Shown here: piece by piece, positions 34,301-45,170 of the stretch
Position numbering within the stretch: position 1 is the stretch's first letter
Layout of the letters: each line of letters opens with the position of its first letter
From: Balanoglossus misakiensis
Taxonomy: Eukaryota; Hemichordata
Direction of reading: 5' to 3'
NCBI GenBank assembly: GCA_040954595.2
Contig: CM082579.2
Location: 13,392,001-13,456,000 of the forward strand
DNA length: 64,000 nucleotides
The notes under the pieces: generated by a model
What the model was told of the DNA's origin: nothing
Database searches by the model: none
Seen by the model: the letters and a program-made list of their open reading frames with translations, nothing else
Translations under genes and position numbers: made by a program

Positions 34301-36082
34301 AATCAACTTTTTAGGGGGAGAGGGGGTGTCTGTCATTCCATTATATCATAGGGGTGGAAAGCACACAAGATGATGCTAGTTCTATTTAAAAATACATTTT
34401 ATTAGACACCACAAGTGCCAAAACTCTACACATCACATCCTCCGAAAATATGAATATTTACATGACATTATTGACATAACTGTTGCCATGGCTACCAGCA
34501 GTCTCCATCTAAACTGTTGCCATGGCTACCTGTAGTGTCAGAACTCCAACCATTACATCACTGATATTGCTACATACAATTCTAACTATCATTTTTTTCA
34601 GATAACATTTAAATATTTACAAGTTTGCATTTATTTTCAGTACTACATACATGCAAGAGTATTCAGTGGGTTTTTGGATTTACTCTTCAGGGCAAAATGC
34701 ATGTCTAAATGGCTGTCTGACAAATGGAACAATTTCCTTCTGTAACTCTCTCCATCTGGCTAAACTCATTCCTCCAGCAGGCAATACAGAGGGTTTTATA
34801 TGTGGTGATGGAGGCCAAGTAGCATTTCTTTTGAGCAGATCTATACGGATTTCATCATCTGTGACTAATTTTCTAACATATACAGCACCAGGATCATTCT
34901 TGGTGAATCTAAAATGATGATAAACACGAATTCCCTTCAATGGTTTGAGAAATGAAGAAAAAAATGAATCCCACTCAAACCATTGAAAGTTGGGATCAGA
35001 ATTCCGACTGCCATAACATTTCACATTGTTTATTCGTGAACTTTTTGACACAATGTCTGCCAGCTGCTGAACTGTGTCAACATCACTTCTACGATACACT
35101 TGCCGAATCTTACCGAAACAAGCATCACAAATGCACTTTGTATGACCTGGTTCCAAGAAATGATAATTAATTTCGTCATGTTAACCAGTACTGGTACGGT
35201 AACAAAAATAATGAATGACAGTTTTGTTTTTATTCTGACCTCCACAGTTGTCAGCATGGCAATGACAACTCTTTTCACCCAATCCATGCTCCTCAAAATA
35301 ATTGTGAAGCATGCTAACTACATTATTGGCACCATGGCACTTTCTGTTATCAATGCCAATGGTCTCAGACTCATCAAACAGATAATTCATTTGAGATTGT
35401 TGACTATCATTACATATACCAAAGCAATTTACACGTAGTGGATTCAGAAAATACAGTGGACTAACTTGACGAGACTGATGGGGCAGCAGAAAACTCTGTG
35501 CAAAATCAAATGTATAATGAACATTATGTAAATCATAAGAGCAAGGACTACATGGGGGCTGAACTTCAATGTCTCTGAGTTCATCCTGTGCCTTTCTAAT
35601 GCACAAGTTCAGAAATTCTCTTTCATTTTGTGATTTCAAAATGTGTCCTGAGAATGCAATACTAGAGTTCAGTTTGTCTTCTTCTGTTGAGGCAAACTGA
35701 ATTTCATTCCGGAAGTGTTCACATTTGGCACACACATCTGTACGAGGTTCCATTTGCTGAATGTGTGGTACACACAATTTCCAGATATTTCGGAAAGTTG
35801 TCTCCCCCACAGGCTGCTTGGTTGGCTGACAAACATTACAGGCCTCCACATACTTCTTATACATATCAGCCTTGGTGTCACAGGATGGAAGATAAATTGG
35901 AGGCCTTCCATCTCTACCACAAGGAGCAGCTGGCATAGGCAGACCATTGTCATCTGCATATCTGACCAGGAACTGAACAGCATCTTGCACTGTCTGTTTG
36001 GAAAAAAGAATAGTTAAGTCACTCAAAATAAATTAGTGAACACTGAGAACACATATACAGGTTAGATAGCAAACCACCTAAA

Positions 36083-36305
36083 GGGACAAAGTCTCTCTCT
36101 CACTGCCCTTTTTTCCATTAATTATGTTTGATACAAGACACCATTTGTTATTCTACGTGTGGATATAGGGAATCAATGTTGACCAAACACAACTTCCATC
36201 CCACTTGAAGATGCGAGAGTGAAAAACTGGCCGAAATGAATAATCGGTCTCTACCATTTATTCATTTTGACAAGATTTTTATTCTCATCCTGCAAAGTGG
36301 ATGTT
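36083..36305. mobile_element. half of a foldback MITE (copy 2)
   Basis: The left arm (AAGGGACAAAGTCTCTCTCTC) and the centre of the family complete at 44826-45170. It lies in intron 2 of the 34680-38166 gene, so it inserted into the transposon. Confidence 0.75.
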
Positions 36306-36483
36306 GTGTGTGGTCGAGCACTGATTCAATGTCGGAGGGTCCATGTGAAAGTCTCAGTGTCAATTGGGCATGCTCCAAACTGTGGGTGAAAAATACTACT
36401 TCAAGATGGCCAGCATATGAAGCAGCTGTCAGGAGGAGGAGACAAGATATTGAGGGGCCCAGATACAGTATTACTGTATACAC

Positions 36484-36800
36484 ATGATGACTGACTGTGA
36501 CAATGAGGGCAACAGTGTATTTTTGATGACCTTGGGACTGAGGGCATAGGGAAAACAAGACTGTTTTAGTTGTGACTAGCAGTCCCGAGGTCATCAAAAA
36601 TACACCGTTGCCCGAATATGTCAGTCATCATGTGTTTTATAACACACCAAACATGACACACACCACATCCAGGCAACAGTACCAGGCAGAAACCGATCGA
36701 AATCATGCCCTAGGGAACAGTTCGAAATGACTAAGGTCACGTGACGGCGTATTGACGAATCACGATCGAGTGTTCGCTGCATGGTGTGTTATAATAAATC
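36484..36800. mobile_element. hairpin-plus-TIR MITE (copy A)
   Basis: Arms of about 60 bp around 36560 (ATGATGACTGAC...GTCAGTCATCAT; GTGTATTTTTGATGACC and its complement). They are followed by a 160-bp body bounded by TTATAACACACCA (36637) and TGGTGTGTTATAA (36782). The body shares a CACGTGACGG...GAATCACG block with the element at 43061-43495. Confidence 0.65.
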
Positions 36801-39580
36801 CTGACGCCTTTGTTACGACTCAAGGCAACAATAAACCGAACCCTGTCTAATCTGGAAACCTGTCTGTACTGAGCACCTATTCCTGTCCCTTTGACATAAA
36901 AGCACATGTTTGCGTGATAATAATAAACCATAAATATGAAATTTATTACCAAGTATAAGTACACTCTTATACACATTTACATGGTATAAGAATATACTTC
37001 TTAAAGATATTTGTTATGGCATGCAGAAATGTAATACTTACTTCAAATGAATAGGCATTGGCTGGTCGTTTTCCTCGACGACCATGATCTCTGGGTACCA
37101 CACCATGGATTTTGTAGTGGGCCTTTAAATTCTTGAACCTTTTCTCCCCTATAATTAGAGTTATAGGATTATAATACTAACTAATACTATCCCAAGATTA
37201 TGTCAAAACAATGACTTCTCTGTAGTTTAAATCTTCTCAAAATCGTTTGATACACATTTAAAAAGAAATTACTGTAAAGTTGTGTCTTCTCTTAAAAAAT
37301 CAACATCAAGATTGTGGGGGCCAGGACACTTAGAAAACTCTTTGAGAAAAATCCCCAAGTAAACAAAGGTCATGTGAGGGAGGAAAAAGATGACATCATC
37401 ATCCTATATTGACTGTCACTGCTGCACTACGGTAAACTACGTGATGTGGGGAATCTATTAAAAATCAACAATCGGATGCAATAATTCACCTAACAATCCA
37501 CATTTCGAGTACTCATGCTCGCACAGGGTGTGATGAGGATATCACGACGTGTAAATAAATCATTGGTGCCAACGTAAAAATACCCTGCCACTCACCCAAG
37601 TTGTGAATGTAACGCCAAACTTTTTCACACACGCGTTGACCATCAAAGATGTAATCAAAGGACTGTCGCGCACGTTTACCACCACGGACAGGTTCTCCAT
37701 GAACCTCACACTGTTCTAACTTTGCAAGGATGAGAACATCAAGATGGTCTTTCTGGAATTCTGACATGTTCAAACGGTATTCCCACACCCTGTCCACAGC
37801 AAAGTTCGAGTAGCACTGGTGTTTACAAACACACCCAGTCCGCATTACGGCCTCCACCGATGGCTTATCCAAGGCGTCACAGTCATTTCCTTCTTCGCGA
37901 TCTTCTTGACCCATCTCTGGGTGTAACTGAGAGTACAGTCTCGCCAATTCGACTGGCTCTGCTTCAGGTACTGGCTCGTCTTCATCGCTATCGTCGTCGT
38001 CTCCCTGGTGGCAGTGATCGCGTACACTATCGGCTGAAACAGAACACTGGGAATTCTCCCTAGATTGCGGCGGACTAAATGTTTCGACCAACTCGTCGTG
38101 GCGTTCTTCGAGCAAAGTCCGCAGCTCGGCATTTAATTGCGGGTCGAGAGGTACGGAGAATGCCATGATTTTACGCAACGGGAAACATCAGTAGCACAGC
38201 GATTTCTGACTCTGACCTCCTTAGCGCTGAGGTCACGTGTATATGAACTGAGCAAAATGGCGGGAATAAAATTAGATACAATGTAAACGCTCTACGTGAG
38301 AAGTGTTTTTTGAGCTATAGAAATCGAATTCAGTGAGGAAATGACATAAATGTTCTGTGTTTCGTGATATACTTTGAATATCTTTTGTCATTTTCTCGAA
38401 AAAGTTGGGCAATATACTGAACAAATCCATTTTCCTCCAGCGTGCAGGCGAATATTTGCATGTGATAAGCACACATAGAACGTCACCTATTCAAATGCAA
38501 ATTACTAAAAATGACGTACACTTGCATAAGGGCCCTTTTCCCTTGCGGCGACCCAAATATTAGTGATGATTTGCCTACTTTATATGCCAGCACAGTCATG
38601 GGGTGACTGTGATGATGGTCGACAGTTAATACATTTGGAAAAAAAATTGTCTTGACATGTCTTTATATGCTGCAGTCATGTCTGTAACTCCATGGTCATA
38701 CAATATATTGAAACAGTCTGAGAATCAATGTAAGTTGACCACACTAAAAGTAGGACTGATCACAAATAAATATAAAACTAGATAGTTTCAGCTATAAGAA
38801 AGTGTAAGCTTACATTTCGTTCTATACTTGTCCTTCAACGACCCCATATTTGCACTGCTGGTTACAGTGTCATAAGTCCGCGTCCGTACGCCAGCTGACA
38901 ACAACCCGTGTAACAATCTGTTGGATAATGTTCATAGCATTTCAAAGTTACGACGCGAGAGCATAATACATTGACGTATTCTTGGTAAATAAAAGATGAC
39001 AAAACAATATAAGTCCGTATCATACAATGTCACTGTATTTACACTTACCTGTAGTTGACGAGTAGTCTCCCGTTCGGTAAATACGGCGAAGAATTCCAAT
39101 TGAATCCGTGATCTTCCTCGCAGTTGAAACGGACCCTCCCCGCGTGGCCCATCATAGTCGTGCGCTTTGAGGCAAGAGTTCCTCGACATGCTCCGGAGTG
39201 TGATTCGACAGTTTTTACGAGGTTCTGGACAGAGAGGGTCGTTGTCAAATACATCTGGTCCGTTCTATTGGACACCTCTGGTACACTGGTTCGTGGAAAG
39301 CACCTTCTTCTGGTTCGTCACGCATACCACCATTGCCGTTCGTTTCGTGACTCGTCAGGAAGAAATCAAGTACCGTTGATAACACGTCAAAATTTGTTGC
39401 CCTACCCTCCTTCATCAGATTTCGAAGCTTTGAAATTTTACGTTGAATTGCTGTCTTATCTTCAGTAGTTGGGCCAACAAAATCAACATTTCCGCGGACA
39501 GTGTTATCCCGCACCCGACGTATGTGACGATCCCTGATTGCTTCCCTAGTCATGGAAGGACAAATCTCTGAACCCGGCAT

Positions 39581-41058
39581 GTTTAAAAAAAAATCGAAAA
39601 ATTAAAAAAAATGTTGACTGAAAATCTAAAAATATATCAAATTGTAAATAAAGAAAAACTGCAAATGTTTAGTTTTTTTAATTTTTTATTGGTATTTTAA
39701 AAATGTTTTCCTGTTTTTTTTGGTTACTTTTTCATGAATATGCGAATTAGATATTACATATTCATGAGCACACAGGCATTGCCGAGCTTAGGTGGTTTCC
39801 AAGGCTTCAGCCTCGTGGTTGCGTGGTTTCATGTGTGCATGGAGGTACTAGAGAGAAGGAGCGAGGACGGATTTTAAGCGGATTAACTCCCTTTCTTCTG
39901 AAGTGTGATAAGCTTCTTAAGTCTTTGTGTTTCTGTGTTGAAAGCGTCCTTTGAACCCACTGTGCGTTACCGCCGATTTTACAGTTAGGTTTGCAAGATC
40001 TACGGGGTAATATTTCTATGATATTAAAAACACAATGCGCACATCGCGGACGAGCGTACTACATATGCGTGGTGACTTTTATTTACATCTAGGGGTGAAG
40101 TTTACGCATCACCACTACCGGAAACGTGTCAGGCGGACGTCTTGGAAGACTTGTGGCGTTATTTTTCTTCTTTGTACAACCAAAAAGCATGATTTTGAAA
40201 TGTATATTTTGAGTTTTTCGCAAACTTCCGCAAAAAACAATAAGTTGTTAGGTTTTCTTTGAAAACCAATCTTCCCGATGCAAGTATTTTTGTTCGCGTG
40301 GGATGGTGTGGGATGCCCGATAGTCACCATTGTAATTGCTAGTGCAGAGACTTTCGGCACAGCAGTTTGGTCTGGTTGAATATGCTAAATGTAAATCATG
40401 GAGACACGCCGCCAGCTATAATTTGTTTATCTACGCAAGCGCACAGCTTTTATGAACGCCTATCAGGTGATAAAAGGATGAGATCCTAATGATATCTGCA
40501 AACAGATTAAGACGCACATGGGGTTTATAGGAAACAATAGCGTCCTCGCTCCTTCTATCTAGTACCTCCATAGTCTTGTTCTCACTAAAAGTTTTGACAC
40601 CGGTGTAATGCCAGTGTTTACTCTCTGCAAACACAGGGGATTAGTCCACAGAATCTCCGTGCGTCCACACACTAAACTTTTGGCCACTGTTTTGAAATAA
40701 ACATCGTCTAAATGGCCATGTTTAGCAACACGGCAACTAACAAAATTGAGGACGTCGAGGACATTACAGCAACATGTTGCAGTTTCTATACCTGCATATG
40801 CGTTCTAGACGACTTTGTGACAGTTTTGATAATGGAAAATGGAAAATGCCTCAGCTTTTCGGTGATCGAGAGAACCTTCCGAAAGTTGGTAGCAGACAGA
40901 AGTGTTGCAGACCATGCAAACTGCGAATGGTTTGAAAACCACTCACGTCCAGTGTGATTGACTTAACAATGGAAACTGACCAAAGACAATGGGCTATACC
41001 TAATAAACATACCCAAAAGTCACTGCAGGGTGGCGCTTTTGAACGGTGTTTGTTTATC
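39581..41058. other. non-coding upstream of the DDE-type gene
   Basis: Likely contains the promoter of the 39580 gene, but I see no clear TATA or initiator. Short open frames (40035-40262, 40712-40957) lack family features. Confidence 0.35.
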
Positions 41059-41245
41059 TTTGCGTTCTCACTGACTATTTGCGTCGGAGCGCTGGCCCAG
41101 CACTGGCCCTGACCCGCCACCCATCGCCGTCGCAAATCAACACCGGCCCAACACCGGTGTAAAGCGTTCTCACTTGTTTTTTTCCGTCGGTGTCAAATCT
41201 ACACCGCTGTAGCACCGGTGTAAACGTGCCAGTGAGAACGCCCTA
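41059..41245. mobile_element. small MITE with CGTTCTCACTG termini
   Basis: GCGTTCTCACTG at 41063 and its complement CAGTGAGAACGC near 41230 bound 180 bp rich in ACACCGGTGT words. A third GCGTTCTCACT copy lies inside at about 41164. Confidence 0.5.
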
Positions 41246-42856
41246 TATGATGTGTGGGCCGGCGTGGACCGAAACGGCGAGGTTTTGACGAAAATTCGGC
41301 AAAAAATGTCAAAAATCTCCCCGTTTCGGTCCTTAAATGTGCCCAAAGCTCATAACACATTCAGAAAACGACGTTTGCGAGCGAATGGACAGAAGTAAAA
41401 TAGTCTATGGTATTGTATCGCGACAGACATGTGCATCGTGTGGGCGGTACGCGGTACATCCGATTCATGTTGTTTTAGTCGATGCCTTCATTTCCTGCCA
41501 ACGTAATCGTCGGTGTAAGACTGCTTTTTACGGTAAACTGTACAATGAAGGTAAGTTCTTATCAGCTATTTTCGGATTGCATGTGATGCGAGTTTCGTTC
41601 GGTACGTGTGATCGATAGTATGGCATGCAGAGGACGGCCTAAGTATAATCTCATTCTGGGTCATAGCAGTGGTGTTTTCTGGCAATTTTTGTCTGACATT
41701 TTGCGGGCAATTTTCTGATCGACACGGAAAAAGAGCCCGTAAAAAGGAAAAGTACAATTAGCCAGAAAACACCACAGCTGCAGCTATGGACCCACGCCAC
41801 GCACAGTCTGACTTGGGCGGGAAAAACTTGTTTGTAGCATTTTCCTGTGCAACTAGGCCATATGTTAATTACTTGTTTGTTAAGTCTTGTAACACTCCTT
41901 TGTCTCAATTTATTGTGTAGCACACTGTTTCCAGTCTCCTTGTATTAACAAAGTGCCGGTGCAGGTGGTGTTTACAATGTGAGATTTGAACACTGCCAGG
42001 TTGGGGGTTGAAACCAAAGGGTCCCATTATTTTGGGAGAAGTGGTTCAACAACATTGTCAAGAAATGTGCATTTTTATGAGTGACAAATATAGATGATTG
42101 CCTTTCCATCAAAATTCAAAACTACATAGTTATTGTTTATTAACATCAAGCAGAAAATTGAAAGTCTCAGCCACAGCTACAAGATTGGTTGTGGCCACAG
42201 CCTGAACACAGACATACAAATGCCATGCATTTGGTACTAAATTTTGGTAGCAAATGACAAGGAAAGAACATCTGATTTGGAAGTAAATTATACAATGCAA
42301 ACATTTGGAAAAATTATTTACAGTAAATTAAACCACAACAAAATGAACTTAAATTCACCAAAGTTAACAATATCTTGTATATTTACTCTGCATCAGAAGT
42401 CACAAAAATCTCCATGTCATTAGAAAAATATGCCATATTTCTGAATGTACGTGTAGTGTACAAAATATATCCACACTGAGTAATCAAATTGCATGCACAT
42501 ACAGCTGGAAATACTTCACCTCTCAGTTATAATCAATATTCCAGCGTTTCAAAAAATGTGTTGCCATTTTTGTTTGTTTGTACAATTTCAATATACGTTT
42601 ATTTCTCTTGTAATCTTCCAAATTTGGTGCACAACCCCAATGATTTATGCAATATTCTTGTTCCCACTCTTTGATTGACAGCTTGGCTATGCTGTATGAT
42701 TTCATCAGCTTTGTTCCTACTTCACCTTAGCTTCTATATATTCATTTATTAACTTCTTATCATTGGGAAGGGCCTTCAAAGAATTATTCGACTTCTTTTG
42801 TCTCTCCAAGGACAAATATCAGACTGTCCATCGTGGTTGAAGAAGTATCACTAACT
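41246..42856. other. non-coding; one unassigned open frame
   Basis: A 93-codon plus-strand frame at 41337-41618 has 'CASCGRYAVHPIHVVLVDAF' and several Cys residues but no known family. It may end at a GT donor (AATGAAGGTAAG, about 41552). The rest is AT-rich with nothing seen. Confidence 0.35.
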
Positions 42857-43060
42857 TTACTCTGAGATTGATGACTCTTCATGTGTGGCTGTTATCTTTG
42901 CTGTTGATTTGGCAACTTCTTTGATACTTGACTTGCCTGAATGCAAACAAGAAAACAACATTAAGGTTTAACAGCAATAATAATGAGTTTTTCTTAAAGC
43001 AATATCCTTTTGGGCCACTTAAACTGACCTGGGGTTCCGCAAGGTCAACATGAAATATTG

Positions 43061-43495
43061 AACACCTATTGCCTGGCCATGAGGGCCATAGCGGCCGTTT
43101 ATTACACCCGAGGGGCTGTGAGTTACCAGAATCATATGCGGCCGAGGGAAATAGCATATGATTCTGGTAACTCACAGTCACGAGGGGGTAAAAACGGCTG
43201 CTATGGCCCGAATATAGGCCAGGCTATAGGTGTTTTATAATAAACCTCATGCTAACAGCTGGGAAAATCTTGCAATTTTTTCTTGAGGCTGGCAGACGAC
43301 ATCTTCAGTGGTGGCCATTGTGTCAGACGACGCGACGCTGATTGACGTGACCGAGTCTGCGCACTCACGCGGGTCACGTGACCGGTTTATATTTTTTCTG
43401 CTATTTCCCTAGCGGTTCATAGTCGATTCTATTTTCCTATCACGTGACGGATTCTGGCGAATCACGGCACAGTATTAGCATGAGGTATATTATAA
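43061..43495. mobile_element. hairpin-plus-TIR MITE (copy B)
   Basis: Positions 43061-43147 and 43148-43234 form a near-perfect palindrome (AACACCTATTGCCTGGCC...GGCCAGGCTATAGGTGTT). Directly beside it is a body bounded by TTATAATAAACCTCATGCTAA (43236) and its inverted match (about 43474-43495). It lies in the last intron of the SAP gene. Confidence 0.7.
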
Positions 43496-44825
43496 ATGTA
43501 CATATATGTGGGTGTGTCATGTTTCATATCTTTTCCCGTTCACACACATTTATCTTTCCTTTCTAAAATAAAATTGAAATGACTATCTCCTGCACTGTGA
43601 CATAACTATGTGCTTGGAATGTGGGCTTGCAGATTTATTTGGGGATGGTGGGGGGGGGGGGGAAATAAGAATGAGTGGAACCTTGAAATGAACAATCCCA
43701 TACATGGTAACTTCACTATAGTAATAGTTACCTTCTTGAGTGCAGCAATTTTCCATACCATTGACTTCCATCCTTTCTGCTTCAACTGTCTCCTCAGTGT
43801 GCTCTATTTCCAAATCACAGTCTGTCATGTTGATGTCTTCCCCTGTACTATGCTGTGTCTGTCTTGTATCTTCTATTGGTATACTGCAACGGGTCTCCTC
43901 AGCATTGCTACCATGTAATGTTATGTTCCTTTCAGGTACACTTGTCGGCTCGATGTCATTCATGTCCATGGTGATATCAGGGGCAAGTATATCATCTTCT
44001 ACTGAGAGGATGTGTTCATGGGAACCAGGATCAATCAACAAGTCATGGTCATCATCATCTACACCAATTGGATGCTCTGGAATTTCCTCGGATTCTATAA
44101 GGTAGTATAAAATATTGACATTTTTTGTAGTGCTTGTATTATATAGTGTTATTTCAAAATTTATTACTGTTATAGACTAATCATAATTAAAAAATAATTT
44201 CAAACGTTCATTTAACTAAGCCGTTCCAGCCAGTATTTATGTCACTCAATTTTGCTAAATCAGGCGAGAAGCAACACATTTCGCCCATTAGATATACTTT
44301 CATTGAATTCATGTGGTATTGAAAGTTGAACATGGCTGGGTATATATAGGTCAATTAATTTTGACAGGCTGAAGTGAAAGAAATTCATATTTTTGAAAGT
44401 AATGTTTCCCCCAAAATTATATGCATACTGATGAAGTCACTTATTTGGTTTGACTGTGATGTAATATGCTCTTACGTCTGCTATCATCTTGAAAGCCTGT
44501 GACAGTGAGGCTACCACTTCTTTCACCATTGCTGTCATAGAGCTTTATCTTGTGGATTGGTAAAGCAATTGCTTCACTTCTTACTCTGTCCACACAATCT
44601 TACCAACACCTGTTGATATCACATTGTACCTTTTGCAGAGATTATGACCGGAAATGATGCAGATGAGGTCCTGGTTCCTATAGAAATAAACAGGTAAGGA
44701 GATTGATCAAACATTCTTTATATAACAGTTTACACACAACACCAATGGCTAATGTAAGTACTATAATCTTGGACAATTTTTACAATATAATTTTCCAAAA
44801 TAAATAAGGATTTGCATGCTGTTAA

Positions 44826-45170
44826 AGGGACAAAGTCTCTCTCTCTCGCTGCCCTTTTCCCATTAATATTATGTTTCATTCAAGACACTGTTTATGTTAA
44901 TGTACATGTGGATATATACTGAATGAACATTCAACCACACACACCTTCCATCCCGCTTGTAGACACAAGAGTGAAAAACCTTGCCAAAATGAACAATCGG
45001 TCTCTACCATTTATTCATTTTGGGCGAGTTTTTACTCTCATATACAAGCATGGTGGAACTTGTGTGTGGTTGAACGTTCATTCACTACATATACACATGT
45101 ACATTAACATAAATGGTGTTTTGTATCAAACACAAAAAGAAAAAGGGCAGCGAGTGAGAGACCTTTTTAG
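44826..45170. mobile_element. complete foldback MITE (copy 3)
   Basis: Arms of about 170 bp: the left starts AAAGGGACAAAGTCTCTCTC and the right ends GAGTGAGAGACCTTTTTAG. The two meet at a short centre with ATGAACAATCGGTCTCTACC. It has no gene. It lies in the intron between the main SAP exon and the 44677 exon. Confidence 0.8.

Larger units (their letters stand above)
34680..38166 (-). pseudogene. three-exon transposase (DUF7869-like, Sola-like?)
   Basis: Exon 1, 38166-37596: acidic N-terminus, 'CVCKHQCYSNFA', 'FDGQRVCEKVWRYIHNLG'. Exon 2, 37148-37042: basic 'EKRFKNLKAHYKIHGVVPRD'. Exon 3, 35993-34680: 'CNVCQPTKQPVGETTFRNIW', zinc pair 'VCAKCEHF', then 'CHCHADNCGGQNKN' (a likely catalytic Asp), 'EPGHTKCICDACFGKIR' and 'WFEWDSFF'. 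Phases 1 and 0 match across both introns. The total is about 660 residues, a plausible full length. A TAA at 35181-35183 sits between 'CYRTSTG' and 'HDEINYHF' and is the only stop. The ATG at 38166 is chosen because it opens the acidic domain. The protein should bind the inverted termini and move the element. One point mutation separates it from an intact frame. Confidence 0.7.
34016..38554 (-). mobile_element. 4.54-kb DNA transposon with perfect 28-bp inverted termini
   Basis: Termini begin GGGCCGCCGCAAGGGAAAAG at the left and mirror this at the right. Positions 34020-34047 and 38523-38550 are exact inverted complements. The outer four bases match except one. AAAT flanks it on both sides (34012-34015 and 38555-38558), a likely 4-bp target duplication. 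It carries one three-exon transposase gene, and two smaller foldback elements sit in that gene's second intron. The 4-bp duplication and protein type recall the Sola superfamily, but I state this from memory. It lies 28 bp upstream of the acceptor of exon 3 of the older gene. Confidence 0.85.
31346..39580 (-). pseudogene. old multi-exon DDE-type transposase-like gene (about 12 exons)
   Basis: Exons read on the minus strand: 39580-39049, 38980-38814, 33985-~33910, 33797-33685, 33429-33320, 33145-33044, 32782-32690, 32470-32328, 32145-31990, 31776-31733, 31628-31604, 31534-31346. Nearly every junction is GT..AG and keeps phase; only the donor after exon 3 is unclear. Exon 1 has a zinc-like 'GHAGRVRFNCEEDHGFNWNS'. 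Later exons have 'PCSQRHEMVGIRRFYNWA', 'VPILVHGHDNNASVNKFLRE', 'NDTWHVTKAIGREMKR', 'DNHAGCDPKSRC' and 'TIMENQ', words of a transposase-like family common in invertebrates. Probable DDE acids lie in 'NMSDA', 'HGHDNN' and 'IMEN' (inference). Damage: three in-frame TGA codons (exon 2 near 38928; exon 4 near 33741 and 33729) and one frameshift in exon 1 near 39290. Intron 2 houses the 34016-38554 transposon. Confidence 0.7.
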
